Part shown: positions 36,517 to 44,879 of the stretch, piece after piece
How positions within the stretch are numbered: the first letter of the stretch is position 1
Layout: each line of letters begins with the position of its first letter
NCBI RefSeq assembly: GCF_000429445.1
Contig: NZ_AUBW01000020.1
Span: forward strand, 1 to 64,000
Source: Algoriphagus terrigena DSM 22685
GTDB lineage: Bacteria; Bacteroidota; Bacteroidia; Cytophagales; Cyclobacteriaceae
Length of the DNA: 64,000 nucleotides
Reading direction: 5' to 3'
Notes under the pieces: model-generated
What the model was told of the DNA's origin: nothing
Databases searched by the model: none
The model's input: only the letters and a program-made list of their open reading frames with translations
Made by a program: the position numbers and the translations under genes

Positions 36517-37668
36517 ATGACTATTCAATCCTTTTTTGATCCGGTGGCGGATTTCCTGCTTGACAAAAAATATCCGGAAAATTCATTTTATCGGCAGATT
36601 CAAGTTCATGGCGAGAAATTCCCCGATCTCAAAGAGGTTCACATTGCCTTGGTAGGGATGAAAGAAAAGCGTGGGGCTAAGAAATCTGAGAGCATCGAAA
36701 GGGGAAGTGCTGAAATCCGGGAGAAACTTTACGAGTTGAAGAAAGGATTGATCCCTTACCGGATAGCCGATTTGGGGGATTTGATCTCCGGAGACTCTCT
36801 CAACGATACCTATCAAAACATGCGTCAAGTTGGCGAGGCCTTGATGAAGCAGCAGATCCTGCCCATCTTCTTCGGAGGGTCTCACGACTTGGACTACGGA
36901 CAGTATCTTTCCTATCAAAAACTGAAAAAGCTCGTCAGTCTGGTCACTGTGGACTCCAAAGTAGACATGGAGGAATCTGGGCCTGAAGACGACCGCCATA
37001 CACAGGAGATCGTGCTCCATCAGCCGAATTTTCTCTTTTCCTACACCCATCTCGCCTATCAGAGCTTCCTGGTTGATCCCACACTCATCAATGTGATGGA
37101 GAAACTGTACTTCGATCATGTGCGTCTCGGTCAGCTGCGGGATAAGTTCAAAGAGGCCGAACCGCTGATCCGTGATGCGGATTTGCTGAGTTTTGACCTA
37201 AGCGCTATCCAGTCTGCGGATGCGCCGGGCGCGGTCGATGCACAGCCATTCGGGCTGAGTGGAGAAGAAGCCTGTCAGGTGTTTTGGTTTGCGGGAATGA
37301 ATGAGAAGCTGAGCTCTATCGGTCTTTATGGCTATGATCCCTACTTCGACGATGCAAATAACAAGACGGCCAAGGTCGCTGCTGTCATGATCTGGTATTT
37401 TATCGAGGGATTCTATGCGAGAAAGGACAGCCTTTCCTTCAAAAGCGCCGATTACATCAAGTTTACCGTTTCACTGGATATGAAGCCGAACACTTTGGTC
37501 TTTTACAAAAGCAAAAGAAGCGGGAAATGGTGGATGGAAATCCCCCACAACGACACCGCACGCTATGATCGAGTGAGCACGGTGCCGTGTAGCTATGCAG
37601 ACTATCAGCTGGCGCAAAAAGGAGAGATCCCCGAGCGCTGGATCAATGCGCAGATCAAGCTGTATTGA
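36517..37668 (+). CDS. Arginase/formimidoylglutamase-fold protein with altered metal site
   Basis: A 383-residue protein of the ureohydrolase (arginase/agmatinase/formiminoglutamase) fold. The three metal motifs are recognisable but changed: GGDHS has become GGSHD, DAHxD has become DSKVD, and the SFDxDxxDP stretch reads SFDLSAIQSADAPG. The substrate loop DAPG and C-terminal fold are kept. With these substitutions the usual two-manganese site is probably incomplete, so it may be non-catalytic or use a different centre. The protein is also longer than typical (about 310-320), with an extra C-terminal part of about 60 residues (KRSGKWWMEIPH). It overlaps the next gene (TGATG), implying an operon. 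HutG-like annotation is likely in databases. Confidence 0.8.
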   Translation: MTIQSFFDPVADFLLDKKYPENSFYRQIQVHGEKFPDLKEVHIALVGMKEKRGAKKSESIERGSAEIREKLYELKKGLIPYRIADLGDLISGDSLNDTYQNMRQVGEALMKQQILPIFFGGSHDLDYGQYLSYQKLKKLVSLVTVDSKVDMEESGPEDDRHTQEIVLHQPNFLFSYTHLAYQSFLVDPTLINVMEKLYFDHVRLGQLRDKFKEAEPLIRDADLLSFDLSAIQSADAPGAVDAQPFGLSGEEACQVFWFAGMNEKLSSIGLYGYDPYFDDANNKTAKVAAVMIWYFIEGFYARKDSLSFKSADYIKFTVSLDMKPNTLVFYKSKRSGKWWMEIPHNDTARYDRVSTVPCSYADYQLAQKGEIPERWINAQIKLY

Positions 37669-37895
37669 TGAAGGTGTACACCAAGCAACAGCTGGCCTTG
37701 AGAAATGGCCAGGATAGACCCGAGATTTGGGTAGCATATCGGGGAGTGATTTACGACGTGGGGAGTTCCCGGCTTTGGAAAAACGGCACGCACTACGAGC
37801 ACTGGGCTGGTCAGGATTTGACAGACGAGCTGGTAGATGCTCCGCATACGGAGAAAGTATTTGAGAAATTTCAGGCCATCGGCCAACTAGCATAG
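37668..37895 (+). CDS. Small cytochrome-b5-like heme/steroid-binding domain protein
   Basis: A 75-residue protein starting at the ATG embedded in the stop of the arginase-fold gene (TGATG). It has the short cytochrome-b5-like pattern: YTKQQLALRNG, PEIWVAYRGVIYDVGSSRLW, and GTHYEHWAGQDLTDEL with a histidine before a WAGxD motif. Such stand-alone domains are called predicted heme/steroid-binding proteins. It is cytoplasmic and the partner is unknown. It ends 3 nt before the kinase gene. Confidence 0.82.
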   Translation: MKVYTKQQLALRNGQDRPEIWVAYRGVIYDVGSSRLWKNGTHYEHWAGQDLTDELVDAPHTEKVFEKFQAIGQLA

Positions 37896-37898
37896 CAC

Positions 37899-38741
37899 AT
37901 GATACTAATTGCAGACAGCGGTTCCAGCAAAACAGACTGGAGAGTCATCCATCGCGATGGTAAGATCAGCCAGCATCGTGGCGTGGGATTCAATCCCTAC
38001 TACATGACCTCGGAGGAGATGGCCATTCAGATGCGCCATGATTTTCTGATTAATCTCGAGAGTGAGATTGAAGAGATCTATTTCTACGGGGCAGGCTGCT
38101 CCTCACCGGACAGAAATGCGGAGGTTGTCAATGCCTTGGCTACCATATTCGGTCATGCCAAAATCCATGTGGATCACGACCTGGCGGCGGCGGCACATGC
38201 GACCTGTGGCCATCAGCCAGGCATTGCCTGCATCTTGGGGACTGGGTCGAACAGTTGTGATTACGATGGTAAGACAATCTTGACGACTCGACCCGCTGCA
38301 GGCTACATCTTGGGAGACGAAGGGGGAGGATGCTACGTGGGGCGAAAGTTTCTGACTGATTTTATTCATGAAGAGATGCCAGAAAGCATTCGGGAGGCGG
38401 CGATTGAACGCTTCCATATCACGCAAAATATCATTCAGGATCATGTTTATCGCCAGCCGTTTCCGAGCAGATACATGGCGAGTTTTTGCAGGTTTATCAC
38501 CGAAAACAAAGCAGATCCCTATTGCTACGGGCTGTACTACAATTCATTCAAAGATTTCTTTGCGAAGCATATCTTCAAATACCCGGAATATCAAAATAAG
38601 TCGGCCAATTTCGTGGGGTCCATCGCGTACTACAACTCTGATATCCTGAGAAAGGCTGCCGCTGACTCGGGAATTAACGTCAATATCATCATCGAAAGTC
38701 CGATTGCTGGCCTCACGCTTTACCATCAGGAAAAGCTTTAA
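37899..38741 (+). CDS. BadF/BadG-type ATPase, probable N-acetylglucosamine/muramic acid kinase
   Basis: A 280-residue ASKHA-fold kinase. The phosphate-1 motif DSGSSKTDWRV is at residues 5-15, the phosphate-2 region ILGTGSNSC near 112, and the adenosine region GDEGGGCYVG near 139. The family includes human NAGK-type amino-sugar kinases; next to murQ it most likely phosphorylates N-acetylmuramic acid or N-acetylglucosamine released during wall turnover (inference from neighbourhood). The stop codon directly abuts the first base of a structured intercistronic repeat array leading to murQ. Confidence 0.85.
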   Translation: MILIADSGSSKTDWRVIHRDGKISQHRGVGFNPYYMTSEEMAIQMRHDFLINLESEIEEIYFYGAGCSSPDRNAEVVNALATIFGHAKIHVDHDLAAAAHATCGHQPGIACILGTGSNSCDYDGKTILTTRPAAGYILGDEGGGCYVGRKFLTDFIHEEMPESIREAAIERFHITQNIIQDHVYRQPFPSRYMASFCRFITENKADPYCYGLYYNSFKDFFAKHIFKYPEYQNKSANFVGSIAYYNSDILRKAAADSGINVNIIIESPIAGLTLYHQEKL

Positions 38742-38930
38742 AATCGAGTCTGCCTCAGACGGACAGACTCAACGGTAATTCACATGCTGGGTGAATTATA
38801 CCAGATGCGAGATTCCGTTCGACTAATAAAAAGAAAAGACATAGAGACATGAAATCGAGCATGTTGGAATCAACATACACTGTGGTGTTTACCAGCTATG
38901 CGAAGATTACATATGGCCGCTGAAAAAAAA
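38742..38930 (+). repeat. Dispersed intercistronic repeat, two units (kinase/murQ spacer)
   Basis: Unit 1 (about 38742-38830) begins AATCGAG immediately after the kinase stop and contains GAGTCTG/CAGACTC (38746-38770) and TAATTCAC/GTGAATTA (38776-38798) hairpins, then CCAGATGCGAGATTCCG. Unit 2 (about 38848-38930) begins ACATGAAATCGAGCATG and ends GCTATGCGAAGATTACATATGGCCG plus an A-run, 8 nt before the murQ ATG. Confidence 0.85.
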
Positions 38931-38938
38931 ATAATCAT

Positions 38939-39751
38939 ATGAAAGTCACCGAAAGCAGCTCCGGATATGAGAACCTGGAGCAGATGGATACCATCGACCT
39001 GCTCCAAAATATCAATGCGGAGGATCACAAAGTGGCTCCGGCCGTAAAGGAAAAACTTGCCGCAATCACGGCACTTGTGGATCAGATCGTGCCAAGGATG
39101 AGGGAAGGCGGAAGGCTTTTTTACATCGGTGCAGGCACAAGCGGACGACTCGGCGTATTGGATGCATCCGAATGCCCGCCGACCTATGGTGTTCCCCACG
39201 ATTGGGTTGTGGGTCTTATCGCTGGCGGTGATTCGGCAATCCGGAAGGCGGTTGAAAACGCGGAAGACGATCCCGAAATGGCCTGGAAGGATATTCAGGC
39301 CTATGGTTTTTCGGAGTTGGACACGGTGATCGGAATTGCCGCGTCCGGATCAACTCCCTATGTGATTGGCGGAGTGAAAACTGCCAGAGAGAAAGGCTTG
39401 CTCACCGGCTGCATCACTTGTAATCCTGATTCACCTTTGGCAAAAGCGGTTGAATACCCGGTCGAAGTCGTAGTCGGGCCGGAGTTTGTCACGGGAAGTA
39501 CCCGGATGAAATCCGGAACCGCCCAAAAGCTCGTTTTAAATATGATCTCCACCACCGTGATGATCAAACTGGGACGGGTGAAAGGAAACAAGATGGTGGA
39601 TATGCAGCTATCCAATATCAAGCTGGTCGATAGAGCTACTAAGATGGTCATGGAAGCCACCGGATTAGACTATGAGGCAGCTAATGAATTGGTGCATTCC
39701 CAGGGCTCTGTCCGCAACGCAACAGAATATTATTATAAAAACAAGGGCTGA
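38939..39751 (+). CDS. murQ: N-acetylmuramic acid 6-phosphate etherase
   Basis: A 270-residue SIS-domain lyase that removes D-lactate from MurNAc-6-phosphate, giving GlcNAc-6-phosphate in peptidoglycan recycling. The family signature IGAGTSGRLGVLDASECPPTYG (as positions about 63-84, with the catalytic Glu in SEC) and the segment TGSTRMKSGTAQKLVLNM near 183 are present. It is a little shorter than E. coli MurQ (298), mainly at the C-terminus. It is paired with the amino-sugar kinase upstream. Two repeat units form its 5' leader. Confidence 0.95.
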   Translation: MKVTESSSGYENLEQMDTIDLLQNINAEDHKVAPAVKEKLAAITALVDQIVPRMREGGRLFYIGAGTSGRLGVLDASECPPTYGVPHDWVVGLIAGGDSAIRKAVENAEDDPEMAWKDIQAYGFSELDTVIGIAASGSTPYVIGGVKTAREKGLLTGCITCNPDSPLAKAVEYPVEVVVGPEFVTGSTRMKSGTAQKLVLNMISTTVMIKLGRVKGNKMVDMQLSNIKLVDRATKMVMEATGLDYEAANELVHSQGSVRNATEYYYKNKG

Positions 39752-39800
39752 TCGTTAGGAATATTTTGAAGGGCGTAGTGATAATTGCTTTCATTGCACG

Positions 39801-39808
39801 TATCTTTG
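39801..39808 (+). promoter_or_regulatory. Candidate promoter -7 element of the pseudouridine synthase gene
   Basis: TATCTTTG (39801-39808) matches TAnnTTTG. No well-spaced TTG is seen at -33. The implied leader is about 160 nt. It contains the word TGCTCGATTTCA (near 39914), which also occurs in the dispersed repeat family. Confidence 0.45.
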
Positions 39809-39971
39809 CACCCCGAATAAGCGTTTGAAATTCATGGGTTTATAACTGATTCGTTATGACCTCATAAGATCCCGCAGAATTGAAAATCACATCTATGGTT
39901 GACCATTCGTCCTGCTCGATTTCAGCTGCATATTCATTCACCACAAACTACAGCAGTGATGCTGCATACTT

Positions 39972-41720
39972 ATGAAAAAGAACAATTCAAGAAAGCCATT
40001 CTTCAACGAAGGAGGCAAAGATTCTGATTCCTCAAAGTCGTCCGGAAAATCAGGTTTCTCATCGAAAGGTGGCCGATCTGACAGAGGCGACAGCAAATTT
40101 TCCCCAAAAGGAAAGTCATTCGGAAAGAAAGACGACTCCTATAGCAAACCCTCCTTCGGCAAAAAGGACGATTCCTTCAGCAAGCCTTCTTTCGGCAAAA
40201 AGCCGGGCTTCGATTCTGATTCCAAGAGGTCTTTTGGAGATAAGCCAAAAGGTAAATTTTTTAAATCCGATGGAGCAGGCTCAGACAAGCCGGCCTACGG
40301 TAAACGACCTAGTTCAGGAGATTCTGAGAGAAAATCCTACGGGGACAAGCGCTTTGACAACAAAGGAGACGGTTTCAAGAAGAAATTCGAGAAGCGGGAC
40401 GACTCAGGTTTTGCGAAGAAATCCTACGGAGACAAGCCTGATCGTTTCAAGAAAGACGACTTTGCAGGCAAAAAATTCGAAAAGCGTGACGGAGGAGATT
40501 TTCCTAAAAAGTCCTTCGGAGACAAGCCTGATCGATTCAAAAAGGATGATTTCGCAGGAAAGAAGTTTGAGAAGCGGGATGGCGGAGATTTTCCGAAGAA
40601 ATCCTACGGCGAAAAATCCGGATCTTTTGGTAAGAGCTTTGACAAAAAAGCCGGATCAGACTATCCCAAAAAATCATTTGGAGATAAGCCGGACCGATTC
40701 AAGAAAGAGGATACTGGAAACAGAAAGTTTGGAAAAGACGCAGACTCCGGTTCTGAGAAACCTTTCTTCAAAAAGAGCTCTTCCGAAGGCAAAGCTCCGG
40801 GGGAATCCGGAGAGCGATTGGTTTACAAAGGTAGAGGACGTGATCAGCAGCCGGTTTTTGCGCCGGAGACGCCAAAGTTCAACGAGGATAAGCCAACGGA
40901 AAAGAGAGGTTTTGGCAAAAACAGACCGAACCGTCAGGAATTGAATACCGATAGACCGGATTACAATTTTGATGCGCTCCCAGCCAGAAAGATCAAAGGA
41001 AAAGAAGAAACGGATCTGCTCCGACTGAACAAATACATTGCTAATTCCGGGATTTGCGCACGAAGAGAAGCGGATGATCTGATCGCGAAAGGACTGATCA
41101 CCGTCAACGGCGAAGTAATCACCGAGATGGGTTTCAAAGTAAAGAAGACCGACCGCGTAGTTTATCAAGGCAAAAAGGTCAATCCTGAGAAGCCTGTCTA
41201 TGTGTTGTTAAACAAACCGAAGGATTTCATCACAACTACTGATGATCCGATGGAGCGCAAGACGGTGATGGCTCTCGTGGAGAATGCCTGCGAAGAGCGG
41301 ATGTTCCCAGTAGGAAGGTTGGATCGGAACACTACCGGCCTCTTGCTTTTTACCAACGACGGAGAGCTGACAGCGAAACTTTCTCACCCATCCAATGAAG
41401 TGAAAAAGATCTATCAGGTGACGCTTGACATGCCTTTGACCCACAACCATGAGAAAGAAATCCTCGAAGGATTGACCTTGGAGGATGGAGACGTCAAAGT
41501 AGATGACATGAAGGTGCTCTCTTTGGATCGGACCATTCTTGGCTTGGAGATCCACATCGGAAGGAACCGCATCGTGAGAAGACTATTCGCCCACTTGGGC
41601 TATGAAGTCACTGCGCTGGATCGCGTGATGTACGCCGGGCTCGACAAGAAAGACCTGAAGCGAGGACACTATCGCTTCCTCACCGAGCAGGAAGTGATTC
41701 GACTGAAATTCTTCACCTAA
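39972..41720 (+). CDS. rluB: Pseudouridine synthase (RluB/RsuA family) with long charged repeat N-terminus
   Basis: A 582-residue protein. The C-terminal 240 residues are a complete RsuA/RluB enzyme: an S4 RNA-binding domain (RLNKYIANSGICARREADDLI near 353), then the catalytic domain with GRLDRNTTGLLLFTNDGEL, whose Asp is the nucleophile, and IGRNRIVRRLFAHLGYEV. It converts a uridine in rRNA to pseudouridine. The first 330 residues are Lys/Asp/Phe/Gly/Ser-rich and disordered with tandem units of about 30 residues (KKSFGDKPDRFKKDDFAGKK type). Such tails are frequent in Bacteroidota RNA-modifying enzymes and may bind RNA. A terminator follows. Confidence 0.92.
   Translation: MKKNNSRKPFFNEGGKDSDSSKSSGKSGFSSKGGRSDRGDSKFSPKGKSFGKKDDSYSKPSFGKKDDSFSKPSFGKKPGFDSDSKRSFGDKPKGKFFKSDGAGSDKPAYGKRPSSGDSERKSYGDKRFDNKGDGFKKKFEKRDDSGFAKKSYGDKPDRFKKDDFAGKKFEKRDGGDFPKKSFGDKPDRFKKDDFAGKKFEKRDGGDFPKKSYGEKSGSFGKSFDKKAGSDYPKKSFGDKPDRFKKEDTGNRKFGKDADSGSEKPFFKKSSSEGKAPGESGERLVYKGRGRDQQPVFAPETPKFNEDKPTEKRGFGKNRPNRQELNTDRPDYNFDALPARKIKGKEETDLLRLNKYIANSGICARREADDLIAKGLITVNGEVITEMGFKVKKTDRVVYQGKKVNPEKPVYVLLNKPKDFITTTDDPMERKTVMALVENACEERMFPVGRLDRNTTGLLLFTNDGELTAKLSHPSNEVKKIYQVTLDMPLTHNHEKEILEGLTLEDGDVKVDDMKVLSLDRTILGLEIHIGRNRIVRRLFAHLGYEVTALDRVMYAGLDKKDLKRGHYRFLTEQEVIRLKFFT
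40383..40720 (+). repeat. In-frame tandem repeat of about 90 bp in the rluB-type gene
   Basis: About three and a half units of 30 codons, each containing KKS(Y/F)GDKPDRFKK, followed by DDFAGKKFEKRDGG. Nucleotide identity between adjacent units is high but third positions differ, so the unit is under protein-level constraint or is not very recent. Confidence 0.8.
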
Positions 41721-41726
41721 GATTAG

Positions 41727-41753
41727 AAAGGCTCCCGAAACGGAGCCTTTTTT
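41727..41753 (+). terminator. Rho-independent terminator
   Basis: AAAGGCTCC (41727-41735) pairs with GGAGCCTTT (41742-41750), followed by TTT and AATTTTT. It lies 7 nt after the pseudouridine synthase stop. Confidence 0.9.
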
Positions 41754-41889
41754 AATTTTTATTGGGATTGGTTTGTCTGTTATCCTGCTTCTCCAGAAGC
41801 TGGATTTCGTCTTTTTGCGGTTCGGCTTTTCTCCCACAGATCTTCACAGATGAAAGGACATATTTCTCTCGTTCTGCTGCAGATGATCA

Positions 41890-44778
41890 TTATTGCAACG
41901 GGCTGACCGGGACGTACTCTAGCAGAAAGCTACTTTGGTCAAACTCTATTTCCCCGGAGAAACCTGCCTCTAATCCTAACTCCTGCCATTCCCTTTCAGG
42001 ATAGATTTTCATCTCTTTTCCGGAGGCATCGAAGACCACCACAGGGATTTTTACCTCGCCTAAGTCTTTGTCAATCCGATAAAAGAGCGAAGATTTTTCG
42101 TCCTGATTTTTTACATAGTACTCCAGCTTTGGCAGATCTTTTACCGTCAGATATTCCTGAAAAAGCAAGCTCAGATCCTGTCCGGTTCGCTTGCTGAGCA
42201 GCTGCTCCAAGTCTTGAGAGGTGATGCTTTGGTGACGGAATGTCGACTGGAGTTCTTTCATATAGGCAAACCAAACTTCATCTCCAGCCAGCTTTCGCAG
42301 TGCATCCAGAAAAAGAGCTCCCTTGGTGTACATATCGCCCAGATCATAATGGACGTGATTGAGCCCAAAGTTTCCAATCAAAGGCGTTTTGTGATTCATC
42401 TCTGTCCGCATCGAATTCAGATAAACCTGCCCTGACTCATACCCATAGCGATCCTCCAGAAAGAGCGATTCGGCATAGGTGGCAAAACCCTCGTGAATCC
42501 ACAGTTCGGCATTGTCCGTGCAGCTCAGGCTGTTTCCCCACCACTCGTGGGCAAACTCATGGAGTAGAATCTGCGCAGGAATCCAGCCTTTTGCGAAGTT
42601 TTCATCCGTAAACTGATCCCAAGGTCTTTCTTCCTCCCTGAAGAACTCAACTCCAAGCGCCACGGCGCTTTGATGCTCCATCGCATGAGGCGACTCGACG
42701 AATCTAATTCCGTCTTTGGGGAATGGATAGGGACCAAAATACTTTTCAAAACTGTCCAAAACGGGCTGAACCAACGGCATTTTCTTTTTTCCGATTTCCA
42801 CCTGATCATACAATACATCTATCTCAAAGGCAATTTCACCTTCTTCGCCGCTGAGTTTGTCACGCAATGCCTGATATTTGCCAAGATAGAGGATCAGGTT
42901 GTAGTTGTTGATCGGATAGCTCACGGCCCACGACGTCCGTGATTTGCCGTTTCCGAGCTCTTTGTCTTCGACCTTTCGCCCATTGGCGATGGATACGAGA
43001 TCAGCCGGATGGGTGATGCTGATCCGCGCCGAGTCGGGTTCGTCGGAGAGATGCTCTTTGGTTGGCCACCAGCCGCTGGCGCCATATCCCTGACAGATTG
43101 CCTGAATCCAGGGATGGTCGTTTTCATCTTTTGTCCAGAGAAAAGACGCGTACATAGGAATGTTTGGATCGTAGTCCAAGGGCCTCCCATGAAAAAACAC
43201 TTGAATTTCGTCCACAGAACCTTTTAAAAGATCGCCCGGAAACTGAATGGTCACTGCGTCAAATTCCCTGGAGAAATCAAGCAGCGCACCTCTGTACAGG
43301 ATACTGTCAATCTGCATCTTCGAATAGAGGTCGACTTGGATCTTGTCGGTATTTTCCAGGACATTGAAGCGGATCAGGCTGCTCCCCGCGATAATTTCCT
43401 CCTCGGGAAAGACTTCCACATCCAAATGATAAAAGCCTACGTCATAGGAAGTTCTCAACCGGGTCAGCGCTCCTTTCAACGTGTCGAGCCGCGTAAACTC
43501 ATAAGGTTTCTGGTCGGGAGAGACGTCTTTGAAACCATAGATTTCCTTGGTTTCGATCCCTTTGCTTTGGTCAAAAGCCTGCCAAAATTCAGGCGAATAG
43601 TTTTTCTGAAAATAGGTATTGGCCTTGCCGAGGTCATTAGAGAGGAAAGGTTTGGAGTAATCATCAGGAACATTCGAGGCGTTTTCGGTTTTGAAATGGA
43701 GGGTCTGAATCAACGGAGAACGGTCCATTCCTCTGGGTTTGCTGGATATCTCGAAGATCTTGCTTGAATTGATTTCGTCCAAAATCCATGTGTTTCCATC
43801 AAATCTATATTGAATGACTTCCCTCCATTCCCCACTGTTGTAGTGAAATTTGTACAAATTGGTCGCCATGATAAAACTGGCTTGGGACTTAATCCTCTTG
43901 AAGGCTTTTTCCGTGGATATGAAGTCAATCTTGACATAGGCAAGCGTCTCTTCGTCCAGATACAAATGCCCGGTCCAGATCGCGTTTTTATGCTTTGTCT
44001 TGGGCACCAAAGAGATCTTGTAAGTCGGCCGTCCGTTGATCGAAACCCTGTCTTCCAGTTCAAATTGGTAATTGGAAATAAACTGCTCTTGCTGTACCGT
44101 TGAGGTAAAATCCCGTGCCACGTCCCGGTTGAGCAGAAGATACACATTGGTTTCCCAGGGAGTCATGATTTGCACTTTCCAGTCATCATATTCCGTGGGC
44201 TTGGTCCGCACCTGCCTCACATGGATAGAGTCTCCCACCTGATCCCATTCTTCGTTGTGGAGTTCATAAGGAGGTTTGACGAGATCGATGAAAGCCTCGG
44301 TATATCTCAGCGTTTTGTTGTTTAGCAGTGTGTTGTTTCTGTAATATCCCTGCAGAAATGCGCTGTCCGTGCCATAGTTTTTGGTCACATTGAGCGCCGC
44401 CGCCCGCAGCAAGGCCACAGGATCTTCAGGCTTGACTTCTACACTTTGAAGTTCCAGGTATTCTTCTTCCAGACTGACTTCCAAAAAATCCTGGCCCGCG
44501 CTCCACGAAAACTCGGCCTCGGTATATCCCAGACAGCTTACCTTTATCTTGAGTTCGTCAATCGGTTCGGCTAAAATTATCTCAAACTCCCCTTTGAGTC
44601 CTGCGATGGCCCCGTTTCCGGTTTCTAAGAGATAGATGTGCGCAAATGGAATCGGCTCTTTGGTCTTGGCACTGATGACTTTTCCTTTCAGTGTCTGTGC
44701 CTGTGTGACTAGCCCGATGGAAAAGAAAGTGAAAAGGATGAAGAGGCCGGTCGCTTTGAATTTTAAAGAATCGGACAT
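41890..44778 (-). CDS. M1-family metallopeptidase with N-terminal carboxypeptidase-like domain
   Basis: A 962-residue exported zinc aminopeptidase. A signal peptide (about 1-27, ending VTQAQ) is followed by a carboxypeptidase regulatory-like domain (about 28-110: LKGKVISAKTKEPIPFAHIYL), then a long beta-rich region and the M1 catalytic domain. The zinc site HEFAHEWWGN is near 740, with the third ligand Glu in WIHEGFATYAESL. The exopeptidase motif normally GxMEN reads HAMEH, so N-terminal recognition may differ. A catalytic Tyr is plausible near GDMYTKGALFLDAL. It probably degrades peptides in the periplasm or at the cell surface. The two-domain layout is common in Bacteroidota. Confidence 0.9.
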   Translation of the reverse strand: MSDSLKFKATGLFILFTFFSIGLVTQAQTLKGKVISAKTKEPIPFAHIYLLETGNGAIAGLKGEFEIILAEPIDELKIKVSCLGYTEAEFSWSAGQDFLEVSLEEEYLELQSVEVKPEDPVALLRAAALNVTKNYGTDSAFLQGYYRNNTLLNNKTLRYTEAFIDLVKPPYELHNEEWDQVGDSIHVRQVRTKPTEYDDWKVQIMTPWETNVYLLLNRDVARDFTSTVQQEQFISNYQFELEDRVSINGRPTYKISLVPKTKHKNAIWTGHLYLDEETLAYVKIDFISTEKAFKRIKSQASFIMATNLYKFHYNSGEWREVIQYRFDGNTWILDEINSSKIFEISSKPRGMDRSPLIQTLHFKTENASNVPDDYSKPFLSNDLGKANTYFQKNYSPEFWQAFDQSKGIETKEIYGFKDVSPDQKPYEFTRLDTLKGALTRLRTSYDVGFYHLDVEVFPEEEIIAGSSLIRFNVLENTDKIQVDLYSKMQIDSILYRGALLDFSREFDAVTIQFPGDLLKGSVDEIQVFFHGRPLDYDPNIPMYASFLWTKDENDHPWIQAICQGYGASGWWPTKEHLSDEPDSARISITHPADLVSIANGRKVEDKELGNGKSRTSWAVSYPINNYNLILYLGKYQALRDKLSGEEGEIAFEIDVLYDQVEIGKKKMPLVQPVLDSFEKYFGPYPFPKDGIRFVESPHAMEHQSAVALGVEFFREEERPWDQFTDENFAKGWIPAQILLHEFAHEWWGNSLSCTDNAELWIHEGFATYAESLFLEDRYGYESGQVYLNSMRTEMNHKTPLIGNFGLNHVHYDLGDMYTKGALFLDALRKLAGDEVWFAYMKELQSTFRHQSITSQDLEQLLSKRTGQDLSLLFQEYLTVKDLPKLEYYVKNQDEKSSLFYRIDKDLGEVKIPVVVFDASGKEMKIYPEREWQELGLEAGFSGEIEFDQSSFLLEYVPVSPLQ

Positions 44779-44879
44779 CGGAGTGGGTTTCGGTTTTCGC
44801 TTTCAAAAAACGGGAATTTGTTCCATTTAGATTGGATGCGACCTGACCTTTGACTTCTCAAATCCCGATTTGAGAGTTT

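Noticed and set aside
39840..39971. Further copy of the dispersed repeat before the pseudouridine synthase gene
   Set aside because: Only TGCTCGATTTCA is shared; no hairpin or terminal sequence, and orientation would be opposite to all others.
40383..40720. Regular 90-bp repeats considered as a CRISPR-like array
   Set aside because: They are in-frame coding repeats without distinct spacers and belong to the pseudouridine synthase tail.
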